The notes under the pieces: model-generated
Seen by the model: the letters and a program-made list of their open reading frames with translations, nothing else
Databases searched by the model: none
Told to the model about the DNA's origin: nothing
In this document: piece after piece, positions 1 through 8,012 of the stretch
How positions within the stretch are numbered: position 1 is the stretch's first letter
Layout of the letters: every line of letters begins with the position of its first letter
Source of the DNA: Thermus hydrothermalis
GTDB taxonomy: Bacteria > Deinococcota > Deinococci > Deinococcales > Thermaceae
NCBI RefSeq assembly: GCF_022760925.1
Contig: NZ_JAKTNT010000022.1
Location: forward strand, 1-32,822
DNA length: 32,822 nt
Direction of reading: 5' to 3'
Position numbers and translations under genes: made by a program

Positions 1-10
1 CCCATAACAT
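1..10 (-). CDS. Possible start of a divergent gene running off the left edge
   Basis: Reading leftward, an AGGAG motif (19 down to 15) is followed after four bases by ATG at 10, in the order TCAGGAG-ACTG-ATG. This is a well-spaced ribosome site and start codon pointing out of the window, divergent from mdh. Only three codons are visible, and a second ATG at 5 is also possible, so nothing can be said about the product. Confidence 0.3.
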
Positions 11-20
11 CAGTCTCCTG

Positions 21-62
21 ACCCAGAAGATGGCTGGGTAGCAACTTGGGTTAGCGTAAAAT
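21..62 (+). promoter_or_regulatory. Putative mdh promoter region with an inverted repeat
   Basis: TAAAAT at 57-62 is a plausible -10 hexamer. Seventeen bases upstream lies CTGGGT (34-39), a poor -35. That hexamer is the right arm of a perfect inverted repeat, ACCCAG (21-26) and CTGGGT (34-39) with seven bases between, lying between the mdh start and the putative divergent gene. A protein bound there could control both. The promoter call rests only on motif match. Confidence 0.3.
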
Positions 63-66
63 CCCC

Positions 67-89
67 TTGGGCGTAAGCCCAAAGGAGGT
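67..89 (+). promoter_or_regulatory. Leader hairpin abutting the mdh ribosome-binding site
   Basis: TTGGGC (67-72), loop GTAA (73-76) and GCCCAA (77-82) form a perfect six-pair stem capped by a GNRA-type tetraloop. The last stem bases run straight into the ribosome site AAGGAGGT (82-89), four bases before the ATG at 94. The hairpin could protect the 5' end or tune ribosome access. Confidence 0.45.
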
Positions 90-93
90 ACGC

Positions 94-1073
<980 letters not shown>

Positions 1074-1077
<4 letters not shown>

Positions 1078-1538
1078 TCCCTAAGCCAGACCTCGGGGGC
1101 CCACGGGTAGACCACCCAGGCCCCCGTTTCCTTGGCGTAGAAATCGGGTCGGTCCGGCACCTGGTTGCGGCCCGGTTTGAAGTGGAGGGTGGCCACCACG
1201 GGCACGCCCCCCGCCTTCCGGATGCGCCCCTTCACGGCGTAAGCGGTGCGGCCCGAGTCCCAGACATCGTCCACCACCAAGACCCGCTTGCCGAAGAGGA
1301 GGGGGTCAGGGGGGAACTGGAGGAAGACGGGCTCGGGAAGCGTTTCTTCCCCCTCGTAAAACATCACCGCCGCGGTGAGGATATTCCGGATGGAAAGGGC
1401 CTGGGCCAGAAGGGCGGCGGGGATGAGGCCTCCCCGGGCGATGCCCAGGAGGAGGTCAACGGGTTCATCCCGGAGCTTCTCGGCAAGGAGGCGGACCCAG
1501 GCGAGAAGCTCGTCCCACGAAAGCGCCTCCCGTTCCAT
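1074..1538 (-). CDS. Purine-type phosphoribosyltransferase family protein
   Basis: A 154-residue type I phosphoribosyltransferase, a cytoplasmic nucleotide-salvage fold. The PRPP-binding signature is [14 protein letters not shown] (about residues 86-99), with the paired acidic residues and the small-residue loop. [16 protein letters not shown] near residue 30 is the usual N-terminal PPi-loop strand. Such short proteins are usually annotated as xanthine or hypoxanthine-guanine phosphoribosyltransferases, but the base used here cannot be read from sequence. Its ATG shares a base with the lysC stop (TGATG), so it is probably translationally coupled and cotranscribed with lysC. It converges on mdh with a four-base overlap. 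Confidence 0.8.
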
Positions 1539-2023
1539 CAGGGCTTGTCCAGCTCAAAGGCCTGGTGCACGGCGCGCAGGGCGGCCTCGGCGTACTCGGC
1601 GGGGATGATGACGGAGATGCGCACCTCGCTGGTGGCGATCATCTCAATGTTGGCCCCCGTGGAGGCCACCGCCTGGAACATCTTGGCGGGGATCTCCGGG
1701 GCCGAGGCGAGTCCCACCCCCACGATGGACACCTTGGCGATGTCCGGCCTGAGGATGGCCTCGCCGCCGATCTCGGCCAAGACGGGCTCTAGGGCCTCGA
1801 GGGCCTCCTGGGCGAAGTCCTTCTTCACGGTGAAGGCCATCTGCTGCCGGGAAGGGTCGTGGCCAGGCACCCCCTGGATGATCATGTCCACGGCGATGCC
1901 CCGTTCCGCCAAGGCCTGGAAGACCTTGGCGGCGATGCCCGGCTGGTCGGGAATGCCGATAAGCCCAATCTGGGCGTGGTCCAGGTCCAACGCCGCCCCC
2001 GTCACCGCCTTGCCCATCTCCAT
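1538..2023 (-). CDS. Aspartate kinase, beta subunit from an in-frame internal start
   Basis: Within lysC, Met245 (ATG at 2023) is preceded by AAGGAGGT with only four bases between, which is the best ribosome site in the gene. Translation from it gives 161 residues comprising the two ACT regulatory domains. Thermus and Bacillus-type aspartate kinases are known alpha2-beta2 enzymes whose small subunit is made this way, and the Thermus beta subunit is 161 residues, the same as here. The sequence shows the ribosome site and the length; expression is inferred from the family. Confidence 0.85.
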   Translation of the reverse strand: MEMGKAVTGAALDLDHAQIGLIGIPDQPGIAAKVFQALAERGIAVDMIIQGVPGHDPSRQQMAFTVKKDFAQEALEALEPVLAEIGGEAILRPDIAKVSIVGVGLASAPEIPAKMFQAVASTGANIEMIATSEVRISVIIPAEYAEAALRAVHQAFELDKP

Positions 2024-2755
2024 ACTGACCTCCTTCACCAGGGTACCGGGATTGTAGGAAAAACTAGAGCGCACGTGGAGCACCACCCCGTAGCGCTTGG
2101 CGTAGTAGACCGCCCGGGGGTGAAGCACCCTCGCCCCCAAGGCTGCCATCTCCAGCATCTGGTCGTAGCCGATGACCTCCAGCTTCCGGGCCTCGGGGAT
2201 CAGGTGGGGGTCCGTGGTGTAAACCCCTTCCGTGTCCGTGTAAATCTCGCACTCCTTGGCCCCCAAAGCGGCGGCGATGGCCACGGCGGTGGTGTCCGAG
2301 CCCCCCCGGCCCAGGGTGGTGATCTCCCCTTCCGGGGTGGTGCCCATAAAGCCAGCGATCACCGCCACGTAGCCCGCCTCCATAGCCTCCTGGATGCGCC
2401 TTGGGTCTACCTCGAGGATGCGGGCATCCCCGTAGCGCCCGTCGGTGGTGATGCCGATCTGGTGCTGCACAAACCCCTTGGCGGGGATGCCCATGGCCCA
2501 AAGCTGCATGGACAGGAGGGCCACGGAAACCTGCTCCCCCGTGGTGGTGAGGAGGTCCAGCTCGCGGAAAGGAGGTCTCGGGTTCACCCGCTTGGCCAGG
2601 GCGATGAGCTCGTCCGTGGTGTGCCCCATGGCCGACACCACCACCGCAAGTTTATGCCCCTTCTCCCGATAATGAGCGATGCGCTGGGCCACCTTGTGGA
2701 TGCGCTCCAGGTCGCCCACGGAAGTGCCGCCGTACTTTTGAACCACCAGGGCCAC
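1538..2755 (-). CDS. lysC: Aspartate kinase, alpha subunit (full-length frame)
   Basis: Phosphorylates aspartate, the first step towards lysine, threonine and methionine. The 405-residue frame has the amino-acid kinase motif KYGGTSVG (7-14), TTTGEQ, GRGGSDTTA (149-157) and YTDTEGVYTTDP, followed by two C-terminal ACT domains for allosteric control. The start is GTG with AAGGAGG five bases upstream; the TTTTCAAACC before it allows a short leader with a GC hairpin. The length equals the T. thermophilus/T. flavus alpha subunit. An in-frame internal start encodes the beta subunit (separate entry). It is followed by a coupled phosphoribosyltransferase gene. Confidence 0.95.
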   Translation of the reverse strand: MALVVQKYGGTSVGDLERIHKVAQRIAHYREKGHKLAVVVSAMGHTTDELIALAKRVNPRPPFRELDLLTTTGEQVSVALLSMQLWAMGIPAKGFVQHQIGITTDGRYGDARILEVDPRRIQEAMEAGYVAVIAGFMGTTPEGEITTLGRGGSDTTAVAIAAALGAKECEIYTDTEGVYTTDPHLIPEARKLEVIGYDQMLEMAALGARVLHPRAVYYAKRYGVVLHVRSSFSYNPGTLVKEVSMEMGKAVTGAALDLDHAQIGLIGIPDQPGIAAKVFQALAERGIAVDMIIQGVPGHDPSRQQMAFTVKKDFAQEALEALEPVLAEIGGEAILRPDIAKVSIVGVGLASAPEIPAKMFQAVASTGANIEMIATSEVRISVIIPAEYAEAALRAVHQAFELDKP

Positions 2756-2794
2756 GCTCGCCTCCTTCCCGCCCCTGGGGCGGTTTGAAAAGGA

Positions 2795-2823
2795 ATGCTA
2801 TCACATTTGCCCTTCCTTCCCAA
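2795..2823 (-). promoter_or_regulatory. Putative lysC promoter
   Basis: TTGGGA (2823 to 2818) and TAGCAT (2800 to 2795) are separated by 17 bases on the minus strand. They would start a transcript near 2788 and leave a leader of about 30 bases. That leader contains CCGCC-CCAGG-GGCGG just before the ribosome site. The element interdigitates with the rsmC promoter on the other strand. Confidence 0.5.
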
Positions 2824-2835
2824 GCCCCGTATCCT
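2807..2835 (+). promoter_or_regulatory. Putative leaderless rsmC promoter
   Basis: TTGCCC (2807-2812), a 17-base spacer and TATCCT (2830-2835) precede the GTG start by eight bases. There is no ribosome-binding motif. The transcript would therefore begin at or next to the start codon. The element overlaps the lysC promoter back to back. Confidence 0.55.
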
Positions 2836-2843
2836 GAAAAGAC

Positions 2844-3973
2844 GTGAGCCTGACCCTCGAGGCCTACCACCGCCTCACCCCCCTGCCCCGGGAAGGCGGC
2901 TTCCTCTACGTGAAGCCCGGGGCCCGCGGCTACCGGGACCCCGTCTACGAGGCCTTGCAGAAGGCCGTGGCCCCCTTCGGGGAGCGCGCCTTGGACCTGA
3001 ACCCGGGGGTGGGCTGGGCGAGCCTCCCCCTGGAAGGGCGGATGGCGGTGGAAAGGCTAGAAACCTCCCGGGCCGCCTTCCGCTGCCTGGAACGAAGCGG
3101 CCTAAGGGCCCGCCTCGCCCCCCCATGGGAGGCGGAGGAGGGCGCTTACGATCTGGTGGTCCTCACTCTTCCCGCGGGCCGGGGCACCGCCTACGTGGAG
3201 GCCACCCTGGTGGCCGCCGCCCGGGCCCTGCGCCTTGGGGGGAGGGCGTACCTGGCGGGGGATAAGAACAAGGGCTTTGAGCGCTACTTCAAAGAGGCCA
3301 AGGCCCTTTTCGGGTACGGCGAGGTGATCCGGCGGGAAGGCCCGGTGCGGGTGGCCCTTCTGGAGAAGGAAAAGGAGGCCCCGCCCCTCCCCGCCCTCTG
3401 GCGGAGCTTCCAGGCCAGGCTTTTCGGGGAAACCTTCACCTTCCACCACCTCCCCGGGGTCTTTTCCGCCGGCAAGGTGGACCCCGCCTCCATCCTGCTC
3501 CTCCAAGCCCTCCGGCAGGCCCTGGGCCCAGAGGGGGTGCGGGGGAAACGGGTCCTGGACCTGGGGGCGGGCTACGGGGCCCTCACCCTGCCCCTTGCCC
3601 GGTGGGGCGGGGAAGTGACGGCGGTGGAGGACGACCTGGTTTCCGTGCTTTCTTTGGAGCGAAGCCTTGCAGAAAACCGCCTTCGGGCGCGCGTGCTCCA
3701 CTCGGACGTGGACGAGGCCTTGACGGAAGGCGAACGGTTTGACATCATAGTTACGAACCCCCCCTTTCACGTGGGGGGTGCGGTCATCCTGGATGTGGCC
3801 CAGGCCTTCGTGGAAGCGGCGGCGGCCCGGTTAATGCCGGGCGGTGGGTTTTTTCTGGTGGCGAACCCCTTTCTCAAGTACGAGCCCTTGCTAGAGGAAC
3901 GCTTCGGTGCCTTCAAAACCCTCTTGGTGAGGGAGTACAAGGTGCTTTACGCCCAAAAGGAGGGAGGACGGCG

Positions 3974-3977
<4 letters not shown>
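2844..3977 (+). CDS. rsmC: 16S rRNA (guanine-N2)-methyltransferase, RsmC type
   Basis: SAM-dependent methyltransferase expected to make m2G1207 in 16S rRNA. The 377-residue product has the two-domain RsmC build. The N-terminal half (to about 180) is a degenerate methyltransferase-like domain. The C-terminal half has the SAM site [12 protein letters not shown] (238-249) and the guanine N2-methylase motif TNPPFH (304-309). It closely resembles the T. thermophilus RsmC whose structure is known. The start is GTG with no ribosome site, consistent with the leaderless promoter found upstream. Its TGA overlaps the TTG start of sigA (TTGA), so sigA is likely coupled to it. Confidence 0.9.
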
Positions 3978-5284
<1,307 letters not shown>

Positions 5285-5297
5285 CCACCGGAGCCGG

Positions 5298-5330
5298 GAG
5301 GGGCGCCTCCAGGGCGCCCCTCTCTTTTTC
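5298..5330 (+). terminator. Intrinsic terminator of sigA
   Basis: A ten-pair perfect stem, GAGGGGCGCC (5298-5307) with GGCGCCCCTC (5313-5322) and a five-base loop, is followed by TCTTTTTC. It lies 13 bases after the sigA stop codon. Confidence 0.92.
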
Positions 5331-5674
5331 GCCCACTTGACACGACGGAAAGGGCGCGTTTTTCGCTTTCTCATGTTATAGCGAGCTCTTCAAGGGCCTT
5401 CACTCACCTTTTTTGAACCGCGTCAAGCGTTTCAGTAAAGTGGTAAAATCAGGGTACCGGCACCCGCCGGTGGGCATCTTGACAACCAGTTTTCGCCTTA
5501 GGCATGGGCTTTATGCGCTTTTCCCTTCTCATCGCCCGTTTCCTATGCGCCTTCCTGACGGCATAAACCCCCAAAAATGGCCCTTATACGGCATGTGCAT
5601 ATTCCAAGCTTCATCTTTCTCATAAACCCCCCTCTGGAGCATGCCCTCCAGAACGTCGTTTTTGAGGGGTTGCC
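5331..5674 (+). promoter_or_regulatory. CRISPR leader region, no gene found
   Basis: About 340 bases without a credible gene and visibly more AT-rich than the surroundings, lying upstream of the first repeat on the transcribed side. Contents: a candidate promoter, TTGAAC (5413-5418), 17 bases, TAAAGT (5436-5441); an overlapping TTGA-N6-TCAA palindrome (5413-5426); a hairpin ACCGGC-ACCC-GCCGGT (5456-5471); two TTGACA hexamers (5337, 5479) without good -10 partners; a direct repeat CATAAACCCCC at 5562 and 5621, 59 bases apart; and an inverted repeat CTGGAG-CATGCC-CTCCAG (5634-5651) ending 23 bases before the array. The leader role follows from position and from the degenerate repeat at the far end. 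Confidence 0.6.
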
Positions 5675-6104
5675 GTTGCAAAAGATGCTTCCCCGTAAGG
5701 GGATTGCGACTCATCGTACCTACGCCACGGGACTTCAACCCTCACCATCCTGCGTTGCAAAAGATGCTTCCCCGTAAGGGGATTGCGACGGCTATGAGGA
5801 AGGAACCGACGGAGATAGCGGATATCGCCGAGGTTGCAAAAGATGCTTCCCCGTAAGGGGATTGCGACCCCCATCGCATCACCCCCCACACCCGCCTGGC
5901 CCCATGACCACCAGTTGCAAAAGATGCTTCCCCGTAAGGGGATTGCGACCCACACTCCCAAATGGCGGGCTTCCCCGACTTGGTTGCCTGGAGTGTTGCA
6001 AAAGATGCTTCCCCGTAAGGGGATTGCGACAGGTCGGGGAAGTAGGGCCGTAGAGCTTCGGCGATTTGGTTGCAAGAGATGCTTCCCCGTAAGGGGCTTC
6101 CGCT
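5675..6104 (+). CRISPR. Short orphan CRISPR array, 6 repeats and 5 spacers
   Basis: The 36-base repeats start at 5675, 5754, 5833, 5914, 5995 and 6069. The first five are identical: they begin GTTGCAAAAGATGC, have the hairpin core TCCCC-GTAA-GGGGA, and end in ATTGCGAC. The sixth has one change at base 8 and four changes in its last eight bases, as expected for the leader-distal end. Spacers are 43, 43, 45, 45 and 38 bases (5711-5753, 5790-5832, 5869-5913, 5950-5994, 6031-6068). ATTGCGAC equals the crRNA 5' tag known for the Thermus type III-B (Cmr) effector, which fixes the orientation as plus strand and suggests type III processing. No cas gene is present in the window, so the machinery must be supplied from elsewhere. 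Confidence 0.95.
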
Positions 6105-6110
6105 TCTTCA

Positions 6111-6129
6111 GCGGCCCACGTTGGGCCGC
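6111..6129 (+). terminator. Hairpin just after the CRISPR array
   Basis: GCGGCCCA (6111-6118) and TGGGCCGC (6122-6129) pair perfectly over eight bases with a three-base loop, seven bases after the last repeat. There is no T-run, so it may be a processing or stabilising hairpin rather than a true terminator. Confidence 0.4.
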
Positions 6130-6141
6130 CATGGGTACAAA

Positions 6142-6174
6142 AAGGCCCCCGCCTAGGCGGGGGCCTTCGCTTTT
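6142..6174. terminator. Bidirectional terminator between the CRISPR array and the 2H-phosphoesterase gene
   Basis: AAGGCCCCCGCC (6142-6153) and GGCGGGGGCCTT (6156-6167) are perfect complements. TTCGCTTTT follows on the plus strand, and a T-run (TTTTTG) follows on the minus strand. It can stop both the pre-crRNA and the opposing gene. Confidence 0.85.
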
Positions 6175-6179
6175 GAGGG

Positions 6180-6683
6180 CTAGGTGGGCCTAGCGAGGGG
6201 AAACCGCGCCACCTCCACCAGGTCTCCCCCGTCCTGGTCCTTCACCAAGGCCACCTCCTTCACCAAAAAGGAGCGGCGGAAGGGCAAGGGGAGCTTGGCC
6301 GCCAAGGCCCTAGCCTCCTCCTCGCCAAGCCCCAGGGCCAGGGTGATGTGGGGAATGTAGCTTGGCCCCTCAATCTCCTTAAGGGGCGGGGCCAGGGGCT
6401 CGAGGGCGTGGAAGAGCCTCCGGAAGGCGCTACCCCCGTAGGCCCGGAGGTAGACCACCCCCTGGGGAAAATGGCCCCACCCCCCAAGCCGCAGGCGGAA
6501 GGGGGCATGCCCCCGCAGGATGCCCTCGAGGGCAATCTTTAGGGCCTCCTCCTCGTAGGGCCATTCAAAGGGCTGGCGCAGGTTGAGGTGGGGCGGGCCA
6601 AACCCCCGCACCCCGTGTTCGGCCTGCAAGGCCTCCAGGAAGGCCCGGAGGTCAGGGGGCGGCCACACCAGCACCCCGTACAC
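6180..6683 (-). CDS. 2'-5' RNA ligase / 2H phosphoesterase family protein
   Basis: A 167-residue protein with the two-lobed 2H phosphoesterase pattern. The first motif is PHLNL (H32, N34) and the second PHITL (H112, T114), about 80 residues apart. Family members usually act as cyclic phosphodiesterases on 2',3'-ends of RNA. The second motif is canonical; in the first, the usual Thr/Ser after His-x is Asn, so activity could be altered. It starts with GTG, six bases after TATACT and without a ribosome site. It converges on the CRISPR array, separated by a bidirectional terminator. The substrate is unknown. Confidence 0.75.
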   Translation of the reverse strand: MYGVLVWPPPDLRAFLEALQAEHGVRGFGPPHLNLRQPFEWPYEEEALKIALEGILRGHAPFRLRLGGWGHFPQGVVYLRAYGGSAFRRLFHALEPLAPPLKEIEGPSYIPHITLALGLGEEEARALAAKLPLPFRRSFLVKEVALVKDQDGGDLVEVARFPLARPT

Positions 6684-6689
6684 GCCGCC

Positions 6690-6695
6690 AGTATA
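6690..6695 (-). promoter_or_regulatory. -10 hexamer of a leaderless gene (2H phosphoesterase)
   Basis: TATACT on the minus strand ends exactly six bases before the GTG at 6683. There is no ribosome motif and no good -35. Confidence 0.45.
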
Positions 6696-6728
6696 CCTGG
6701 ATGGCCAAGGCGCCCGGAGGCTTAGCCC

Positions 6729-6801
6729 TGTCCCAGAAAAATCCGCTTCAGAAACGTAACGGGCCTCGTTTCCGGGACATATTGCCCTTGACTTGTGTCA
6801 T
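6729..6801 (+). promoter_or_regulatory. Nested inverted repeats and FNR/CRP-like site upstream of the cytochrome gene
   Basis: TGTCCC (6729-6734) pairs with GGGACA (6774-6779), and inside it GAAACG (6751-6756) pairs with CGTTTC (6767-6772). Just downstream, TTGAC-TTGT-GTCAT (6788-6801) has the TTGA-N6-TCA arrangement of FNR/CRP-family sites, one base short of a perfect palindrome. No standard -35/-10 pair is evident. A respiratory regulator acting here is an inference from motif shape and from the gene controlled. Confidence 0.35.
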
Positions 6802-6839
6802 GATGGGGGTGTGAGCTAAAGCCGTAAGGAGGTAGCTTT

Positions 6840-7955
6840 ATGAAAAAAGCCCTTCTCGCCCTCCTGGCCCTTGGCCTCATGGTGGCCTTTTCCAGCAAGG
6901 AGGCCATCCAGAAGGAGTGGGAGCAAAGCGCCCACAACAACGGGGTCATGGGGAACAAGACCCTCACCGAGGCCACGGTGGAGGCACGCCAAGCCAACGC
7001 CGCCCACTGCGCCCGTTGCCACAGCGAGCAAGGCTTCCTGGCCTGGTTGGAGCAACTCCAGAAGGGGAACCCCGGAAACCTGGTGGGTCCGGACGGGAAG
7101 CCCGCCACCGTGGAATATCTCAAGTCCCTGGGGCTCACCAAGGACCAGGTGAAGCCCATCACCTGCAACACCTGCCACGACCAGGACGGGGACCTGCGCC
7201 TCGTCCACGACACCCCCATGCTCCCCTCGGGCTTCAAGGCCACGGCGGTGGGGAACGCCGCCTTGTGCATCACCTGCCACAACTCTAGAAACGGCCGCAT
7301 CACCTGGAACGCCGAGGACCCAGGCCGCTACACCTACCCCCACGCCTCCAGCCAGGGGGATGTGATCCTGGGCAAGAACGCCTACTTCGTGGACGACACC
7401 AAGGAGTGGCCTAACCCCCACGCCTTCTTTACCGGGAACGCCTGCTCCGCCTGCCACATGAGCCTGGCGGGCACCGGGGAATACTCAAGCCACACCTTCA
7501 AGGCCCCGGAAAACCTCTGCGCCTCCTGCCACGGGGCCAAGTACACCCAGGAGATGGTCCAGGAGAACACCGAGCACCTCCTCTCCCTCCTCCGGGCTAA
7601 GGTGAACGCCAAGGTGCTGGCGGTGCGGGACCGCATCAAGACCGTGCGGGCCTACAACCCCGAAACCGGCCAGTTCACGCCGAACGTGGCGGTGAAGGCC
7701 CCGGTGTACCGGGCGGACATCCTCTCCATCGCCGGCCAGATCGCCTTCAAGATGACCCTCACGGACGGGACGGTCCTCTACAGCCAGCTTGGGGACATCC
7801 GGGACGAGAAGGGCCAGCCCGTGTTCGCCACCAAGGACCCCGTGGTGCGGGCGGCTTGGAACTACCTCCTCATTGAAAACGATGGCTCCAAGGGCGTGCA
7901 CAACCCCACCTACACCCGGGCCGTGCTCCTGGCCACTTTGAATGCCTTGCAGTAG
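6840..7955 (+). CDS. Secreted pentaheme c-type cytochrome
   Basis: A 371-residue exported protein with a signal peptide (about 1-18: MKK, then a leucine-rich core). It has five haem-binding CXXCH motifs at residues 57-61, 109-113, 143-147, 202-206 and 227-231. Additional His residues at 32, 123, 168, 194 and 218 could be distal ligands, so bis-His haems are plausible. After residue 240 there are no haem motifs and no membrane anchor. It should transfer electrons outside the membrane; donor and acceptor are not shown. No CXXCK haem site of the NrfA nitrite reductase type is seen. AAGGAGGT lies six bases before the ATG. TAAAGC (6817-6822) and GCTTTA (6835-6840) flank that site and could hold it in a loop. 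It is a single gene followed by a terminator. Confidence 0.88.
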   Translation: MKKALLALLALGLMVAFSSKEAIQKEWEQSAHNNGVMGNKTLTEATVEARQANAAHCARCHSEQGFLAWLEQLQKGNPGNLVGPDGKPATVEYLKSLGLTKDQVKPITCNTCHDQDGDLRLVHDTPMLPSGFKATAVGNAALCITCHNSRNGRITWNAEDPGRYTYPHASSQGDVILGKNAYFVDDTKEWPNPHAFFTGNACSACHMSLAGTGEYSSHTFKAPENLCASCHGAKYTQEMVQENTEHLLSLLRAKVNAKVLAVRDRIKTVRAYNPETGQFTPNVAVKAPVYRADILSIAGQIAFKMTLTDGTVLYSQLGDIRDEKGQPVFATKDPVVRAAWNYLLIENDGSKGVHNPTYTRAVLLATLNALQ

Positions 7956-7969
7956 GGAAAGGCTTCCTG

Positions 7970-7999
7970 CCCCCGGGGCCTAGGCCCCGGGGTTTTCCC
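7970..7999 (+). terminator. Intrinsic terminator of the cytochrome gene
   Basis: CCCCGGGGCC (7971-7980) and GGCCCCGGGG (7983-7992) pair perfectly around a central TA, followed by TTTTCCC. It lies 15 bases after the stop codon. Confidence 0.85.
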
Positions 8000-8012
8000 G
8001 TACCATGGAGGC

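Noticed and set aside
2769..2783. GC hairpin in the lysC leader as a lysine riboswitch
   Set aside because: The leader is about 30 bases, far too short for a lysine aptamer; at most it is a simple stem.
3739..3744. TTGACA inside rsmC as a possible sigA promoter
   Set aside because: No -10-like hexamer at 16-18 bases; the sequence encodes the conserved methyltransferase motif region.
5479..5484. TTGACA in the CRISPR leader (and another at 5337)
   Set aside because: Neither has a TANNNT at normal spacing; TTGAAC/TAAAGT at 5413-5441 is the better pair.
5620..6132. 170-residue minus-strand open frame across the CRISPR array, with a repeated NPLTGKHLLQ-like peptide
   Set aside because: It is simply the translated CRISPR repeats; the 79-81-base period happens to preserve partial frames.
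5285..6179. Insertion sequence or cas gene in the non-coding block
   Set aside because: No transposase-like frame, terminal inverted repeats or cas-like protein found on either strand.
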